From contig NZ_BAGC01000006.1 of the NCBI RefSeq assembly GCF_000308655.1, forward strand, positions 1-64,000: 64,000 nucleotides of DNA. The letters are read 5' to 3'. This stretch comes from Nocardia niigatensis NBRC 100131. Lineage in GTDB: Bacteria > Actinomycetota > Actinomycetes > Mycobacteriales > Mycobacteriaceae. The notes beneath the pieces were generated by a model. It was given only the letters and a program-made list of their open reading frames with translations. It did not search any database and had not been told where the DNA came from. Positions within the stretch are counted from its first letter, which is position 1. Every line of letters begins with the position of its first letter. Below, piece by piece: positions 8,037-16,833 of this stretch. The translations under genes and the position numbers were made by a program.

Positions 8037-8756
8037 TTGAAGGTCACCGTGGTGGTGCCGACCTACAACGAGCGGGAGAACCTGCCGGTGGCGGTGGAGC
8101 GGCTGACCGCGCTGCCGGTGGCCGACCTGCACGTGCTGGTGGTGGACGACAATTCGCCCGACGGCACCGGAGAGGTGGCCGACAAGCTGGCCGCCGATCT
8201 GCCGAACGTGGTGAGCGTGCTGCACCGCACCGAGAAGGACGGTCTGGGCCGGGCCTACATCGCCGGCATCACCAAGGCGCTGGACGAGGGCGCCGACGTG
8301 GTCATTCAGATGGACGCCGACCTGTCGCACCCGGCCGAGGTCATCCCGGCCATGCTCGACAAGCTGGAATCCACCGACGCCGGCGTGGTGCTCGGATCCC
8401 GTTATGTCCCCGGCGGTTCCACCGCGGCGGAGTGGAAGTGGTACCGCAAGGCGCTCTCGGCCTGGGCCAACTTCTACGTGAACATGATTCTGCGCCTGGG
8501 CGTGAAGGACGCGACCGCCGGTTTCAAGGCGTGGAAGGCGGACACGCTGCGCGCCATCGACGTGGCCTCGATCAAGTCGAACGGTTACTCGTTCCAGGTC
8601 GAGATGAACTACCGGACGGTCAAGAAGGGCATCTCGATCGCCGAGGTCCCGATCCGTTTCGAGGAGCGCACCAAGGGCGCCTCGAAGATGAGCCTGAAGG
8701 TGCAGCTGGAGTCCGCGGCCATGCCGTGGAAGCTGCTGTTCGGCCGGGCCGTCTAA
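8037..8756 (+). CDS. ppm1: Polyprenol monophosphomannose synthase (Ppm1/DPM1 type)
   Basis: A GT2 glycosyltransferase of 239 residues that moves mannose from GDP-mannose to polyprenyl phosphate, the donor for lipomannan, lipoarabinomannan and protein mannosylation. Visible motifs are VVPTYNERENL at the N-terminus, VVDDNSPDGT, the metal-binding QMDADLSHP, and GSRYVPGG. No C-terminal membrane domain is present, so this is the short Ppm1-type catalytic protein; the acyltransferase partner (Lnt/Ppm2) is not adjacent. The start is an unusual TTG (8037) with AGCGGGAGGG ending 6 nt upstream; it yields MKVTVVVPTYN, the expected first strand. Confidence 0.92.
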   Translation: MKVTVVVPTYNERENLPVAVERLTALPVADLHVLVVDDNSPDGTGEVADKLAADLPNVVSVLHRTEKDGLGRAYIAGITKALDEGADVVIQMDADLSHPAEVIPAMLDKLESTDAGVVLGSRYVPGGSTAAEWKWYRKALSAWANFYVNMILRLGVKDATAGFKAWKADTLRAIDVASIKSNGYSFQVEMNYRTVKKGISIAEVPIRFEERTKGASKMSLKVQLESAAMPWKLLFGRAV

Positions 8757-10267
8757 CTCGGCCAGTGCAGGAGCGTGTCCTCGAACAGCTGACGGACCCG
8801 CTCCACGTCGGCGTCCATCCGGTCCGGATCCCAGCCGCTGACATCGATCGGCGGTAGGACGGCCACGTCCACGACGCCTTTGCGTACCACGGCCGAATTG
8901 CGCCACGCGATTTCGCCGGCATTGCGGATCACCACCGGGATCACCGGCACGCCCGCCTGCCGGGCGATGTGGAACGCGCCCTTCTTGAACGGCCCGATGC
9001 GCGGGGTCAGGGATCGGGTGCCCTCGGGTGCGATCACGACCGACAGTCCGCCGCGCAGGGTTTCGACGACCGGTTCCAGTGCGGCCTTGGCGGCCGCTGT
9101 ATCACGGCGGTCGATGAAGGTCACTTCGACGAAGCGCATGAGCGGCCCGAAGATCGGGTTCTTGGTGATCTCCCGCTTGGCGATGCCGGTGAATCCGGTG
9201 CCCAGCACCTCGGCCAGCACCACGATGTCGAATTGGCTCTGGTGGTTGAAGATGAACACGGCCGGGCGTGGGGCGCGGGCGTTCTCGGCGCCGGTCACCC
9301 GGACCTTCACACCGGTGCCGCGCAGGGTGGTGTCGGCGGCGTGGGTCATCATCGAATCCGCCATCTGGCGGCGCTGTTTCGTGTGCGCCTTGGCGGCCAC
9401 GCCGAACAGTGCCCCGCCCAGCAGGCCGGTGAATCCGGCCAGGGTACGGACGTAGTCGGTGGCCCGAGGGGCTTGGCGGGGCCGGAAATGCAGCACCGGC
9501 CAATCCCTTTCGGCCGCCTCCAGCACCACACGCGGATCCGGGTTCACCGCGACCGGGTGCCCGGCGGTCTGCAGCAGTGGCAGGTCGGCGGCGCTGTCGG
9601 CGTAGGCCCAGCTCTGGCTCAGGTCGATGTCGTGGGTGCCGGCGAAGCGGCGCACGGCGTCGGCTTTGCCATTGCGCCACAGCGGCTTTCCCTCGACGTG
9701 CCCGGTGAGCACGCCGTCCTGTACGGCCATGGTGGTGCACAGCACGTGCGGGACGCCGAGTTCTTCGGCGACCGGTCGCACCTGGTAGCAGGTGACCGAG
9801 CTGATCAGCACCAGCGTGTGCCCGGCCGCCTCGTGCTCGCGGACCAGCCGCCAGGCTTCCGGATAGATGTGCCCGTACACGCTGCGTGCGAACACCTGTC
9901 GTCCGAGTGTGATCAGCTCGTCCTCGGCGGTCCCGGCCCAGCCGTACATGACCGATTGCAGGAAGCGCTCGTATTCGCCCTCGCTGCGGGCGCCGCGAAT
10001 GCTGCCCAGCAGGGTGGCGGTGAGCGCGCCCCGGGTGCTGCTGCGGCGCAGCAGCCGCCGGGCCAGGGGCGGCGGGTTGAATCCGTGCACGACGGTGCCG
10101 CCGAAGTCGAATATCGCCGCGACGCGCGGCCCCTGGGGCCCGGTGCGCACGGCTTCGAGGGCCTGGTCGAGATTCTGGGCGCCGACCGGGCGCTGGGTGA
10201 CGCCTACGCCGGGCCGGTGTGGCGGTGCGGGCCTGCTCGTGCCGATGCCCCGGACCCGGTGTGTCAT
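8753..10267 (-). CDS. plsC: HAD-IB phosphatase-like plus 1-acylglycerol-3-phosphate acyltransferase fusion (PlsC)
   Basis: A 504-residue two-domain protein. The N-terminal HAD-IB domain has motif II (LVLISS), a lysine region and motif IV (YADSAADLP), but motif I reads FDFGGTVV: the second aspartate of the usual DxDGT is glycine. The C-terminal LPLAT domain has NHQSQFD (H-x4-D) and PEGTRS, the acyltransferase signature that converts lysophosphatidate to phosphatidate. The ATG at 10267 overlaps the plsB2 stop as ATGA, so the two steps of phosphatidate synthesis are translationally coupled. M. tuberculosis Rv2483c has the same fusion next to plsB2. The gene ends by overlapping the convergent ppm1 gene by 4 bp. 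Confidence 0.92.
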   Translation of the reverse strand: MTHRVRGIGTSRPAPPHRPGVGVTQRPVGAQNLDQALEAVRTGPQGPRVAAIFDFGGTVVHGFNPPPLARRLLRRSSTRGALTATLLGSIRGARSEGEYERFLQSVMYGWAGTAEDELITLGRQVFARSVYGHIYPEAWRLVREHEAAGHTLVLISSVTCYQVRPVAEELGVPHVLCTTMAVQDGVLTGHVEGKPLWRNGKADAVRRFAGTHDIDLSQSWAYADSAADLPLLQTAGHPVAVNPDPRVVLEAAERDWPVLHFRPRQAPRATDYVRTLAGFTGLLGGALFGVAAKAHTKQRRQMADSMMTHAADTTLRGTGVKVRVTGAENARAPRPAVFIFNHQSQFDIVVLAEVLGTGFTGIAKREITKNPIFGPLMRFVEVTFIDRRDTAAAKAALEPVVETLRGGLSVVIAPEGTRSLTPRIGPFKKGAFHIARQAGVPVIPVVIRNAGEIAWRNSAVVRKGVVDVAVLPPIDVSGWDPDRMDADVERVRQLFEDTLLHWPS

Positions 10268-12633
10268 AGCGCTTCCAGGCGGTTGGAGGGGTCGAGGGTG
10301 GCGGCCCGGGAGATGCGCTGGCCGATGGCGCGCAGTTCGGCGGCGAAGCGGCTGCGGCGGGCGGCCAGGTCGGCCGGATCGTCGGAGGGGGCGAGCAGGC
10401 CGTGGTTGTCGGCGAGTTTGACCGCGCTGCCGAACAATTCGGAGGACACCGATTCGGGGCTGTGCAGCCGCTGTTGCAGCAGCATCTGTTTGCCGACCTG
10501 CAGGCATTCGTCGACGAGGGCCTTCCTGTCGATCTCGGTGACCGGGTCGCGGGCGGCCAGCCGTTCGGCCACCACCAGTTGCGCGTCGAAGAAGGAGCGC
10601 AGCACGCGGTGCGCCATCATGAATCCGGATTCGGCGAGCCGGGCCAGGATTTCGGAGCCGACGGTGCCGGTCGCGGTGCGCTCATGCCATTCGTTGTCCA
10701 CCAGCAGCATTTCCGCGGTGAGCTGGCTGGTGAATTCGGCTCGCTCCGGGAAGAAGAATTCGAACTTGAGCAGGTCGCGCAGCCGGTAGGCGGCCTCCCA
10801 GCCGACCCGGAGCTGATCGCCCTCGGGCGCTTCGACGGCGGTGAGGATGGCGAGCTCGAGGATGGCGCGGTTGACGAACCAGTGCACCGCGCTGTTGCGG
10901 TAGAACGCGGCCTCCAGGTGGGCTCCGGCATGGATGGCGTACACCGGTTCCAGCCCGCCGCGGTACGCGGTCACCACGGTGGCGACGGTGAGTTGTTCGA
11001 GGACCACGGCCAGCCCGTGATCGTCACGGAGCGTGCCGAGTTCGCCGCCCGGCAGGTTCCGGCGCTCGATGTAACCGAGCACGGGTGCGATGGCGGCGCG
11101 CAGTTCGCCGCGGGTGAGGGCGCGTTCGTGCACGCCCAGCAGCACCAGGGTGGTGAGGGCGTTGACGGTGATCGGGGTGACGTCGTTGATGCCGACGGCG
11201 ACCTCGAAGGCGAGCCGCTGCACCGCGAGGTGCTCGAGTTCGAGGGCGGGTTCGGGCGCCGGATTCGGGTGCGCGGTCAGCGGATCGCCGTGTACGGCCA
11301 GCCGTTCGCGGGCCGAGAGCGGGGTGCCGAAGCGCACGTACACGTGCCCGGCCGAGTGCTGCTGATTGCGCACGTAGCGGGCCAGCCAGGCCAGACCCTC
11401 GGGTTGTTTGCGGCCGCCGGTCTGTTCGGAGGCGATGGCCCCGATCTCGTTGAGCCGCTCGTAGGTGATGGAGACCGGTACCAGCATGACGTCGTCGATG
11501 CGTTTCGAACGGATCGCCGCCGCAAGGTAATTCAGCAGTCCGTAGCGGGGCGGGCGGAGTTTGCCGGTGCGGGTGCGCCCGCCCTCGAAGTACCACTCCA
11601 GGTTGAAGCGCTTGGTGAGCAGGTAGGCGAAGTACTCCTCGACGACCGCCTTGTACACCTCGTCGTCGCCGAAACTGCGGCGGATGAACACGGTTCCGGT
11701 GCGCCGGGCGATGGGCCCGATCGGCCAGAATTTGAGGTTGGCCCCGCCGACCACGTGATTGGGTGGAAAGTCGTTGCGCGCCAGGATGTCCCCGAGCACG
11801 AAGGCGTCCACGTAGGAGCGGTGCGAGGGCAGGAAGACCAGCGGGTAGCGCCGGTTGAGCGAGCGCAGCCGGTCCAGCCCGGTCTCGTCGGCGTCGACTT
11901 TCCAGGTGGAGGCGTGCACGGGCCGCATGGCCTGGGTGAACAGGTCCGACACCAGCCGGCTCTGGGCGGCGACGAGTTCGCGCAGACCCTTCTCGGCCCG
12001 CCGGTAGATCTCGCGGGAGGGGATGCCGGATTCCTCGGCGATGGCGTCGAGCCGGCGCAGGAATTCGGGCGAGTCCAGAATCTCCTCGACCACCAGCCGG
12101 GGCACCTTGTACCGGTCGCCGATGACGGCGCGTTCGGCGCGTTCCAGGGCGACGATGCCGGCGCGCACGATGGCCCGCCCGAAAGCGTCGGGGGCACCGG
12201 CGGATCCGGGATTGTTGGCGCGCAGCTCGCTGAGCCGGGCGGGCTGGCCGGTCAGCACCAGGTGCCGGTCGGGGGCCTTGCTGAGCAGCCGGCGCTGCAT
12301 GAGCCGGTTGGGTTTGCGGGGGTTGGTGAGGGTGAGCAGGTCGCTGAAGGTGGTGCGGCGCACGCCGTCTCGCTCGGGCGGTAGCCAGAGCACCCGGACC
12401 GGGACCACCAGCGGGTCGTCGGCGCGCCCGACGAGCCGGGCGGTGACGGCGGCGGCGTCGAGGTCGAGCTGGGTGACGGGGGCCGAGGTGCCGAATTCCT
12501 GGGTGATGCCGCCCTCGGCGAGCCAGTGGCCGACGAGGGCACGCTCCACCGGGGAGGTGGCGTCGACCAGGGCGACCACGGACTGCGGAGCGGTGAGTGC
12601 GGCTTCGGGGAGCCGGCTGTCATGATCGAGCAT
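10264..12633 (-). CDS. plsB2: Glycerol-3-phosphate acyltransferase
   Basis: A 789-residue enzyme, the same length as I recall for M. tuberculosis PlsB2. It acylates sn-glycerol-3-phosphate, the first step of phospholipid and triacylglycerol synthesis, at the membrane. The acyltransferase blocks are in order: LPSHRSYVDAFV (H-x4-D), FIRRSFGDDE, YFEGGRTRTGK and LVPVSITYERL. The start is ATG 12633 with CGGAGG 8 nt upstream. It is the first gene of an operon with plsC. It diverges from the iron-regulated salicylate synthase gene, sharing a 209-bp intergenic region, but the iron box lies close to the other gene. Confidence 0.95.
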   Translation of the reverse strand: MLDHDSRLPEAALTAPQSVVALVDATSPVERALVGHWLAEGGITQEFGTSAPVTQLDLDAAAVTARLVGRADDPLVVPVRVLWLPPERDGVRRTTFSDLLTLTNPRKPNRLMQRRLLSKAPDRHLVLTGQPARLSELRANNPGSAGAPDAFGRAIVRAGIVALERAERAVIGDRYKVPRLVVEEILDSPEFLRRLDAIAEESGIPSREIYRRAEKGLRELVAAQSRLVSDLFTQAMRPVHASTWKVDADETGLDRLRSLNRRYPLVFLPSHRSYVDAFVLGDILARNDFPPNHVVGGANLKFWPIGPIARRTGTVFIRRSFGDDEVYKAVVEEYFAYLLTKRFNLEWYFEGGRTRTGKLRPPRYGLLNYLAAAIRSKRIDDVMLVPVSITYERLNEIGAIASEQTGGRKQPEGLAWLARYVRNQQHSAGHVYVRFGTPLSARERLAVHGDPLTAHPNPAPEPALELEHLAVQRLAFEVAVGINDVTPITVNALTTLVLLGVHERALTRGELRAAIAPVLGYIERRNLPGGELGTLRDDHGLAVVLEQLTVATVVTAYRGGLEPVYAIHAGAHLEAAFYRNSAVHWFVNRAILELAILTAVEAPEGDQLRVGWEAAYRLRDLLKFEFFFPERAEFTSQLTAEMLLVDNEWHERTATGTVGSEILARLAESGFMMAHRVLRSFFDAQLVVAERLAARDPVTEIDRKALVDECLQVGKQMLLQQRLHSPESVSSELFGSAVKLADNHGLLAPSDDPADLAARRSRFAAELRAIGQRISRAATLDPSNRLEAL

Positions 12634-12815
12634 TCTGTTTACCTCCGCATGAGCCGCTGCGCTCCATTGAAGCCCAAACCTGCGGCGCCGGGCGGAAGGT
12701 CGCGCAATTCCCCGGTTGGGGCGGGGGTTTCGCTGGGGTTTCGCGGCGCCGTGACGCAGGTCGCGATCGACGCCTCCCCACTACAGGAAAGGCAATGCTA
12801 ACCTCACCCATCGAG

Positions 12816-12834
12816 TTAGGTAAGCATAACCTTG
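12816..12834 (+). promoter_or_regulatory. IdeR/DtxR-type iron box before the salicylate synthase gene
   Basis: TTAGGTAAGCATAACCTTG matches 14 of 19 positions of the recalled consensus TTAGGTTAGGCTAACCTAA. It ends at the GGAGG ribosome-binding site (12834-12838) of the gene, so iron-loaded repressor would block the start of transcription. Iron-dependent repression is expected from the family of genes. Confidence 0.8.
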
Positions 12835-12842
12835 GAGGTCAG

Positions 12843-14177
12843 GTGTCGGTCGCTGACGAACGCGTGAGGCTCGAGGGGGAGCAGCGGTGGGGCGAACACG
12901 TCACCGATCCGGTCGCGGCGGTCACCGCCCTCGCGGCGGCGGATCGCTTCGGTGAGTACGTGGTGTACGAGCGGCCCGGCGAGTGGGTGTTCGCCGCCGG
13001 CCCGCTGGGCGGAGTCGAGCTGGACGCGAACGAACTCCGGGTGAGCTGGGACGGGCAGACCACCGTGGGATCGTGGTCCGGAAATCCCGCGCAGGCCGTC
13101 GACGGCGCGCTGGCCGGACTGCCACTGACCGACCGGAACGCCTTCGGCTGGATCGGATTCGAGTTCTGCGCCTGGTCGCTGGGCGCGACCGGGCACGTGC
13201 ACCCGCGAGCGACGCTGGCACACCTGATGATTCCGCGCATCGAGGTGCGCATCGATGCCGCCGGGGTGCGGGTGTCGGGTGCGACGCCGGCCGAGACCGG
13301 GGACATCCACGCGCTGATCGCCGCCGCGCAGGCCGCGCCGCTGCCCCTCGCCCATCCGGTGGACGTCACCGTGGATCCCACCGGCTACCGGGACCGGGTG
13401 GCCACCGGTGTCGCCGAGATCCGGGACGGCAAGTACCAGAAGGTGATCCTGTCGCGGAAGGTGGAACTGCCTTTCGCGGTGAACATCCCGGCCACCTACC
13501 GGCTGGGCCGCGTGCACAACACCCCCGCGCGCTCGTTCCTGCTGCGCCTGGGCGGGCTGGAGGCCGCGGGCTTCAGCCCGGAACTGGTCGCGTCCGTGGA
13601 CCGGGACCGGGTGGTCACCACCGAGCCGCTGGCCGGCACCCGGGCCTTCGGACGCGGCGACGAGATCGATCTGGCCGCCCGCGCCGACCTGGTACGGGAT
13701 CCGAAGGAGATTGTCGAGCACGCCATTTCGGTGCAGACCTCCTTCGCGGAGATCGCGGCCGTCGCGGAGCCGGACACCACGGCGGTCTCGGACTTCATGG
13801 CGGTGCGGGAGCGCGGCAGCGTACAGCACCTGGCCTCCACGGTGCGGGGGCGGCTGGCGGCCGACCGCAGCCCGTGGGACGCGCTGGAGACGCTGTTCCC
13901 GTCCGTCACCGCCTCCGGCATTCCCAAGGCCGCGGGCGTCGACGCGGTATTTCGCCTCGACCACGATCCGCGCGGCCTGTATTCCGGTGCGGTGGTGACG
14001 GTTTCGCCCGACGGTGCGCTGGAGGCGACGCTGGTGCTGCGCGCGGTCTATCAGACCGGCGCGGGCGCATGGCTGCGCGCGGGCGCGGGCGTGGTCGGAC
14101 AGTCCCGGCCCGAGCGTGAATTCGAGGAGACCTGCGAGAAGCTCGGCAGCGTCGCGCCGTATGTGGTGCGCGCCTGA
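12843..14177 (+). CDS. Salicylate synthase (MbtI/Irp9 type)
   Basis: A 444-residue chorismate-utilising enzyme (M. tuberculosis MbtI has about 450). It converts chorismate through isochorismate to salicylate and pyruvate. The chorismate-binding core covers residues 180-440, with GKYQKVILSRKVEL, FSPELVASV, TTEPLAGTRAFG, PKEIVEHAISV and a C-terminal RAGAGVVGQSRPEREFEET, the last carrying the conserved metal-binding glutamates. The start is GTG 12843, with GGAGG 4 nt upstream; longer frames run through the iron box and are unlikely. The iron box at 12816-12834 and the neighbouring salicyl ligase and NRPS genes place it in mycobactin/nocobactin-type siderophore synthesis. Confidence 0.94.
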   Translation: MSVADERVRLEGEQRWGEHVTDPVAAVTALAAADRFGEYVVYERPGEWVFAAGPLGGVELDANELRVSWDGQTTVGSWSGNPAQAVDGALAGLPLTDRNAFGWIGFEFCAWSLGATGHVHPRATLAHLMIPRIEVRIDAAGVRVSGATPAETGDIHALIAAAQAAPLPLAHPVDVTVDPTGYRDRVATGVAEIRDGKYQKVILSRKVELPFAVNIPATYRLGRVHNTPARSFLLRLGGLEAAGFSPELVASVDRDRVVTTEPLAGTRAFGRGDEIDLAARADLVRDPKEIVEHAISVQTSFAEIAAVAEPDTTAVSDFMAVRERGSVQHLASTVRGRLAADRSPWDALETLFPSVTASGIPKAAGVDAVFRLDHDPRGLYSGAVVTVSPDGALEATLVLRAVYQTGAGAWLRAGAGVVGQSRPEREFEETCEKLGSVAPYVVRA

Positions 14178-14180
14178 GCG

Positions 14181-15050
14181 TCAGATGCCGAACTCGACCC
14201 CGGTCAACCGCTCGGACAGCTCCCAGAGCTGCCGGGCGGTCTTCTCGTCGTGGGAGGCGGCGGTGGAGCCGACCCGGGTCGGATGGCCGCGCCAGTTGAA
14301 CCGGTCCGGACCGTAGTAGCCGCCCGGTTCGACCTCGGCGGTGGCGGCGTACAGCGTTGGCAGCGCGCCCATTTCGGCGCTCTGCGCCACCAGCCGGTTG
14401 CCGAGTCCGATGATCTGCTCGAGCAGGTTCTGGGTCTCGGAGCTGATCTCGGTGGCGGCGTAGCCGGGGTGCGCGGCCACCGCCAGCACGGGCGAACCGG
14501 TGAGCGTCAGCCGCCGCTGCAGCTCGTAGGTGAACAGCAGCAGCGCCAGCTTGGACTGCGCGTACGCGCCGAAGCGGGAGTAGGCGCGCCGCTCCCAGTT
14601 CAGGTCCTCCAGGTCGATGCGGCCGATGAGATGGGTGAGGCTGGAGGTGTTCACCACCCGCTCCGAAATCCGGTCCAGCAGTAGGCCGGTCAGGGCGAAG
14701 TGGCCGAGATAGTTGGTGCCGATCTGTAATTCGAAGCCGTCGACGGTGCGCTGCTTCGGCACCGCCATCACCCCGGCATTGTTGACGAGAACGTCGGCCC
14801 GCTCGACGCCCGCCGCGAAGGCGCGCACCGAGGCCAGGTCGGCCAGATCGAGCGGGCGGATCTGCACGGTGCCGGAAATGGTGCGGGCCACGGCCTGCGC
14901 CTTGACCTCATTGCGGCAGGCCATGATCACGTGGGCGCCGGCGGCGGCCAGGGCGCGCGCGGTGGCCTCGCCGAGGCCGCTGGTGGCGCCGGTGACGATG
15001 ACGATCCGGCCGGTCTGGTCAGGAATATCCGATGTGTTCCACCCGCCCAT
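14181..15050 (-). CDS. Short-chain dehydrogenase/reductase (retinol-dehydrogenase-like)
   Basis: A 289-residue SDR. The cofactor site is VTGATSGLGEATA (TGxxxGxG), then NNAGVM, with Ser in NTSSLTH and the YxxxK pair at YAQSK. It starts at ATG 15050 (MGGWNTSDIPDQTGR). It ends 3 bp from the convergent salicylate synthase gene. A close paralog with the same N-terminal wording (SGWDIADIPDQAGR) lies at 20704-21585 on the other strand, so the pair brackets the siderophore genes. The family acts on varied alcohols and ketones; the substrate is unknown. Confidence 0.9.
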   Translation of the reverse strand: MGGWNTSDIPDQTGRIVIVTGATSGLGEATARALAAAGAHVIMACRNEVKAQAVARTISGTVQIRPLDLADLASVRAFAAGVERADVLVNNAGVMAVPKQRTVDGFELQIGTNYLGHFALTGLLLDRISERVVNTSSLTHLIGRIDLEDLNWERRAYSRFGAYAQSKLALLLFTYELQRRLTLTGSPVLAVAAHPGYAATEISSETQNLLEQIIGLGNRLVAQSAEMGALPTLYAATAEVEPGGYYGPDRFNWRGHPTRVGSTAASHDEKTARQLWELSERLTGVEFGI

Positions 15051-15073
15051 GTCTGAACCCTAGGACGCGGGGC

Positions 15074-16690
15074 TCAGCAGCGCGCGGCGAGGGCCTTCTT
15101 GTCGATCTTGCCGACCGCGGTGACGGGCAGGGCGCCGGCCTGCCGCAATACGTCCGGGAGCTTGTAGGTGGCCAGGCCGCGCTCGCTCAGGAACGCCTTG
15201 ACGGCGGCCAGGGCCGGCAGGTCGCCCGCGGTCACCAGCACCACGCACACCTTCTCGCCGAGCGCCGGGTCGGGCAGGCCGACGGCGGCCGCGTGCCGGA
15301 CGCCCGGATAGGCGAGCAGGTGCTCCTCGAGCTCGTCGCAGGAGATGTTCTCGCCGCCCCGGTTGATGACGTCCTTGATACGGCCGGACACGATCAGATG
15401 CCCGCTGGGCAGGCGGCGCACCAGATCGCCGCTGCGGTAATAGCCGTCCGGGGTGAAGGCGCGCGAATTGTGTTCGGGGGCACGGTAGTAGCCGCGCAGG
15501 GTGTAGGGGCCGCGGGTGAGCAGTTCGCCCTCCTCGCCGTCGGCGACGTCGCGGCCGTGCTCGTCCACCACCCGGACCTCGTCGGCGGGGGAGAGCGGGC
15601 GGCCCTGGGTGGTGCACACCAGGTCGTCGGAGTCCTCGGCGCGGGTGTAGTTGAGCAGGCCCTCCGCCATGCCGAACACCTGTTGCAGGCGCCCGCCGAG
15701 GGCGGGACCGACATCGCGGGCGTTCACCTCGGCCAGCTTCGCGCCGCCCACCTGCAGCAGGCGCAGCGAGGACAGGTCGGCGTCCTCCCATTCCACGGCC
15801 GCGCACCACAGCTGGGCCAGCGGCGGCACCACGGCGGTGACGGTCACGCGGTGGCGTTCGATGGCCGCGAAGGCGCTCTCCGGGCTGGGGTCGGTCACGA
15901 AGGCCATGGCCCCGCCGGTGGCCACCGTGCCCAGCACGCCGGGGCAGGCCAGCGGAAAGTTGTGGGCGACAGGGAGCGTCGCGAGATAGACGTCGTCCGG
16001 GCCGAGTTCGCAGACCTCGGCGCTGGCCTTCGCGTTGTAGGCGTAGTCGTCGTGGGTGCGGGCGATGAGCTTGGGCAGGCCGGTGGTGCCACCCGAGACC
16101 AGCATGAGGGCGATATCGGAGGCGTCGACCTCGGGGAGTGAATCGCCTTCGGCGGGAATCGAATTCAGGTCGGTGAACGGGCCGGGGTCACCGAGCACCA
16201 GGATGTGCCGCAGGCTGGGGACATTCGCCTGCACCTCGGCGGCCAGCGTGCGGTAGTCGAAGTCGCCGAATCGGTCCGCCGTCACGTAGGCGACCGCGCC
16301 GGAAAGCCTTGTCAGATGCTCGATCTCGGCCCGGCGGTGGGCGGGCAGGGTGAGCACCGGGATGATCGCGGCGCGCAGCAGGCCGAACAGCACCGGGACG
16401 AACTCGGGGACATTGGGCAGCTGCAGCACGATCCGATCGCCCGGCCGGACGCCCAGGGCGAGGAAGCCGTGCGCCATACGGTCGGCCGCGCGGTCGAGGG
16501 TCGCGTAAGAGGTCGGGGTATCGCCGAGCAGTGCGGGCCGCTCGGGCCATTGCCGGGCCGCGTCACGCAGGAGTTCGCCCAGCGGCCGGCCCGCCCAGTA
16601 GCCGGCCCGCCGGTACCGCTCGGCGAGGTCGGCGGGGAACGGGACGAAGCCGTCGCGGTGGTCCGTGGCGGTTGATGCGTTCGAATTCAC
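15074..16690 (-). CDS. Salicyl-AMP ligase (MbtA/DhbE family)
   Basis: A 538-residue stand-alone adenylation enzyme that activates salicylate as the acyl-adenylate and loads it on the aryl carrier domain of the NRPS. The phosphate-binding loop is VSGGTTGLPK, followed by the aryl-acid-pocket signature PVAHNFPLACPG, then GMAEGLLNYT, YRSGDLVRRL, GRIKDVINRGGENIS and the C-terminal catalytic lysine in AVGKIDKK. The start is GTG 16690 (VNSNAST); the frame extends to 16726 without a better start. It diverges from the NRPS gene, with an iron box between them, and ends 24 bp from the SDR gene on the same strand. Confidence 0.93.
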   Translation of the reverse strand: MNSNASTATDHRDGFVPFPADLAERYRRAGYWAGRPLGELLRDAARQWPERPALLGDTPTSYATLDRAADRMAHGFLALGVRPGDRIVLQLPNVPEFVPVLFGLLRAAIIPVLTLPAHRRAEIEHLTRLSGAVAYVTADRFGDFDYRTLAAEVQANVPSLRHILVLGDPGPFTDLNSIPAEGDSLPEVDASDIALMLVSGGTTGLPKLIARTHDDYAYNAKASAEVCELGPDDVYLATLPVAHNFPLACPGVLGTVATGGAMAFVTDPSPESAFAAIERHRVTVTAVVPPLAQLWCAAVEWEDADLSSLRLLQVGGAKLAEVNARDVGPALGGRLQQVFGMAEGLLNYTRAEDSDDLVCTTQGRPLSPADEVRVVDEHGRDVADGEEGELLTRGPYTLRGYYRAPEHNSRAFTPDGYYRSGDLVRRLPSGHLIVSGRIKDVINRGGENISCDELEEHLLAYPGVRHAAAVGLPDPALGEKVCVVLVTAGDLPALAAVKAFLSERGLATYKLPDVLRQAGALPVTAVGKIDKKALAARC

Positions 16691-16724
16691 AGCTCTGACC
16701 TCTGGTCGGTAAGGGTGGCCTTGC

Positions 16725-16743
16725 ATAGGTTAGGCGACCCTAT
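16725..16743. promoter_or_regulatory. IdeR/DtxR-type iron box between the salicyl ligase and NRPS genes
   Basis: ATAGGTTAGGCGACCCTAT matches 15 of 19 positions of the recalled consensus and forms an inverted repeat (ATAGG...CCTAT). It lies 35 bp from the ligase start and 91 bp from the NRPS start, so one site may control both divergent promoters. Confidence 0.82.
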
Positions 16744-16833
16744 CTCAATGGGTTACGCTGCTGCCGGACGACATCCGACTACCGGATCGGCAGCGGCCAT
16801 CCCGTCCCCCTCGAACAAGGAGTACCAGCGGAA

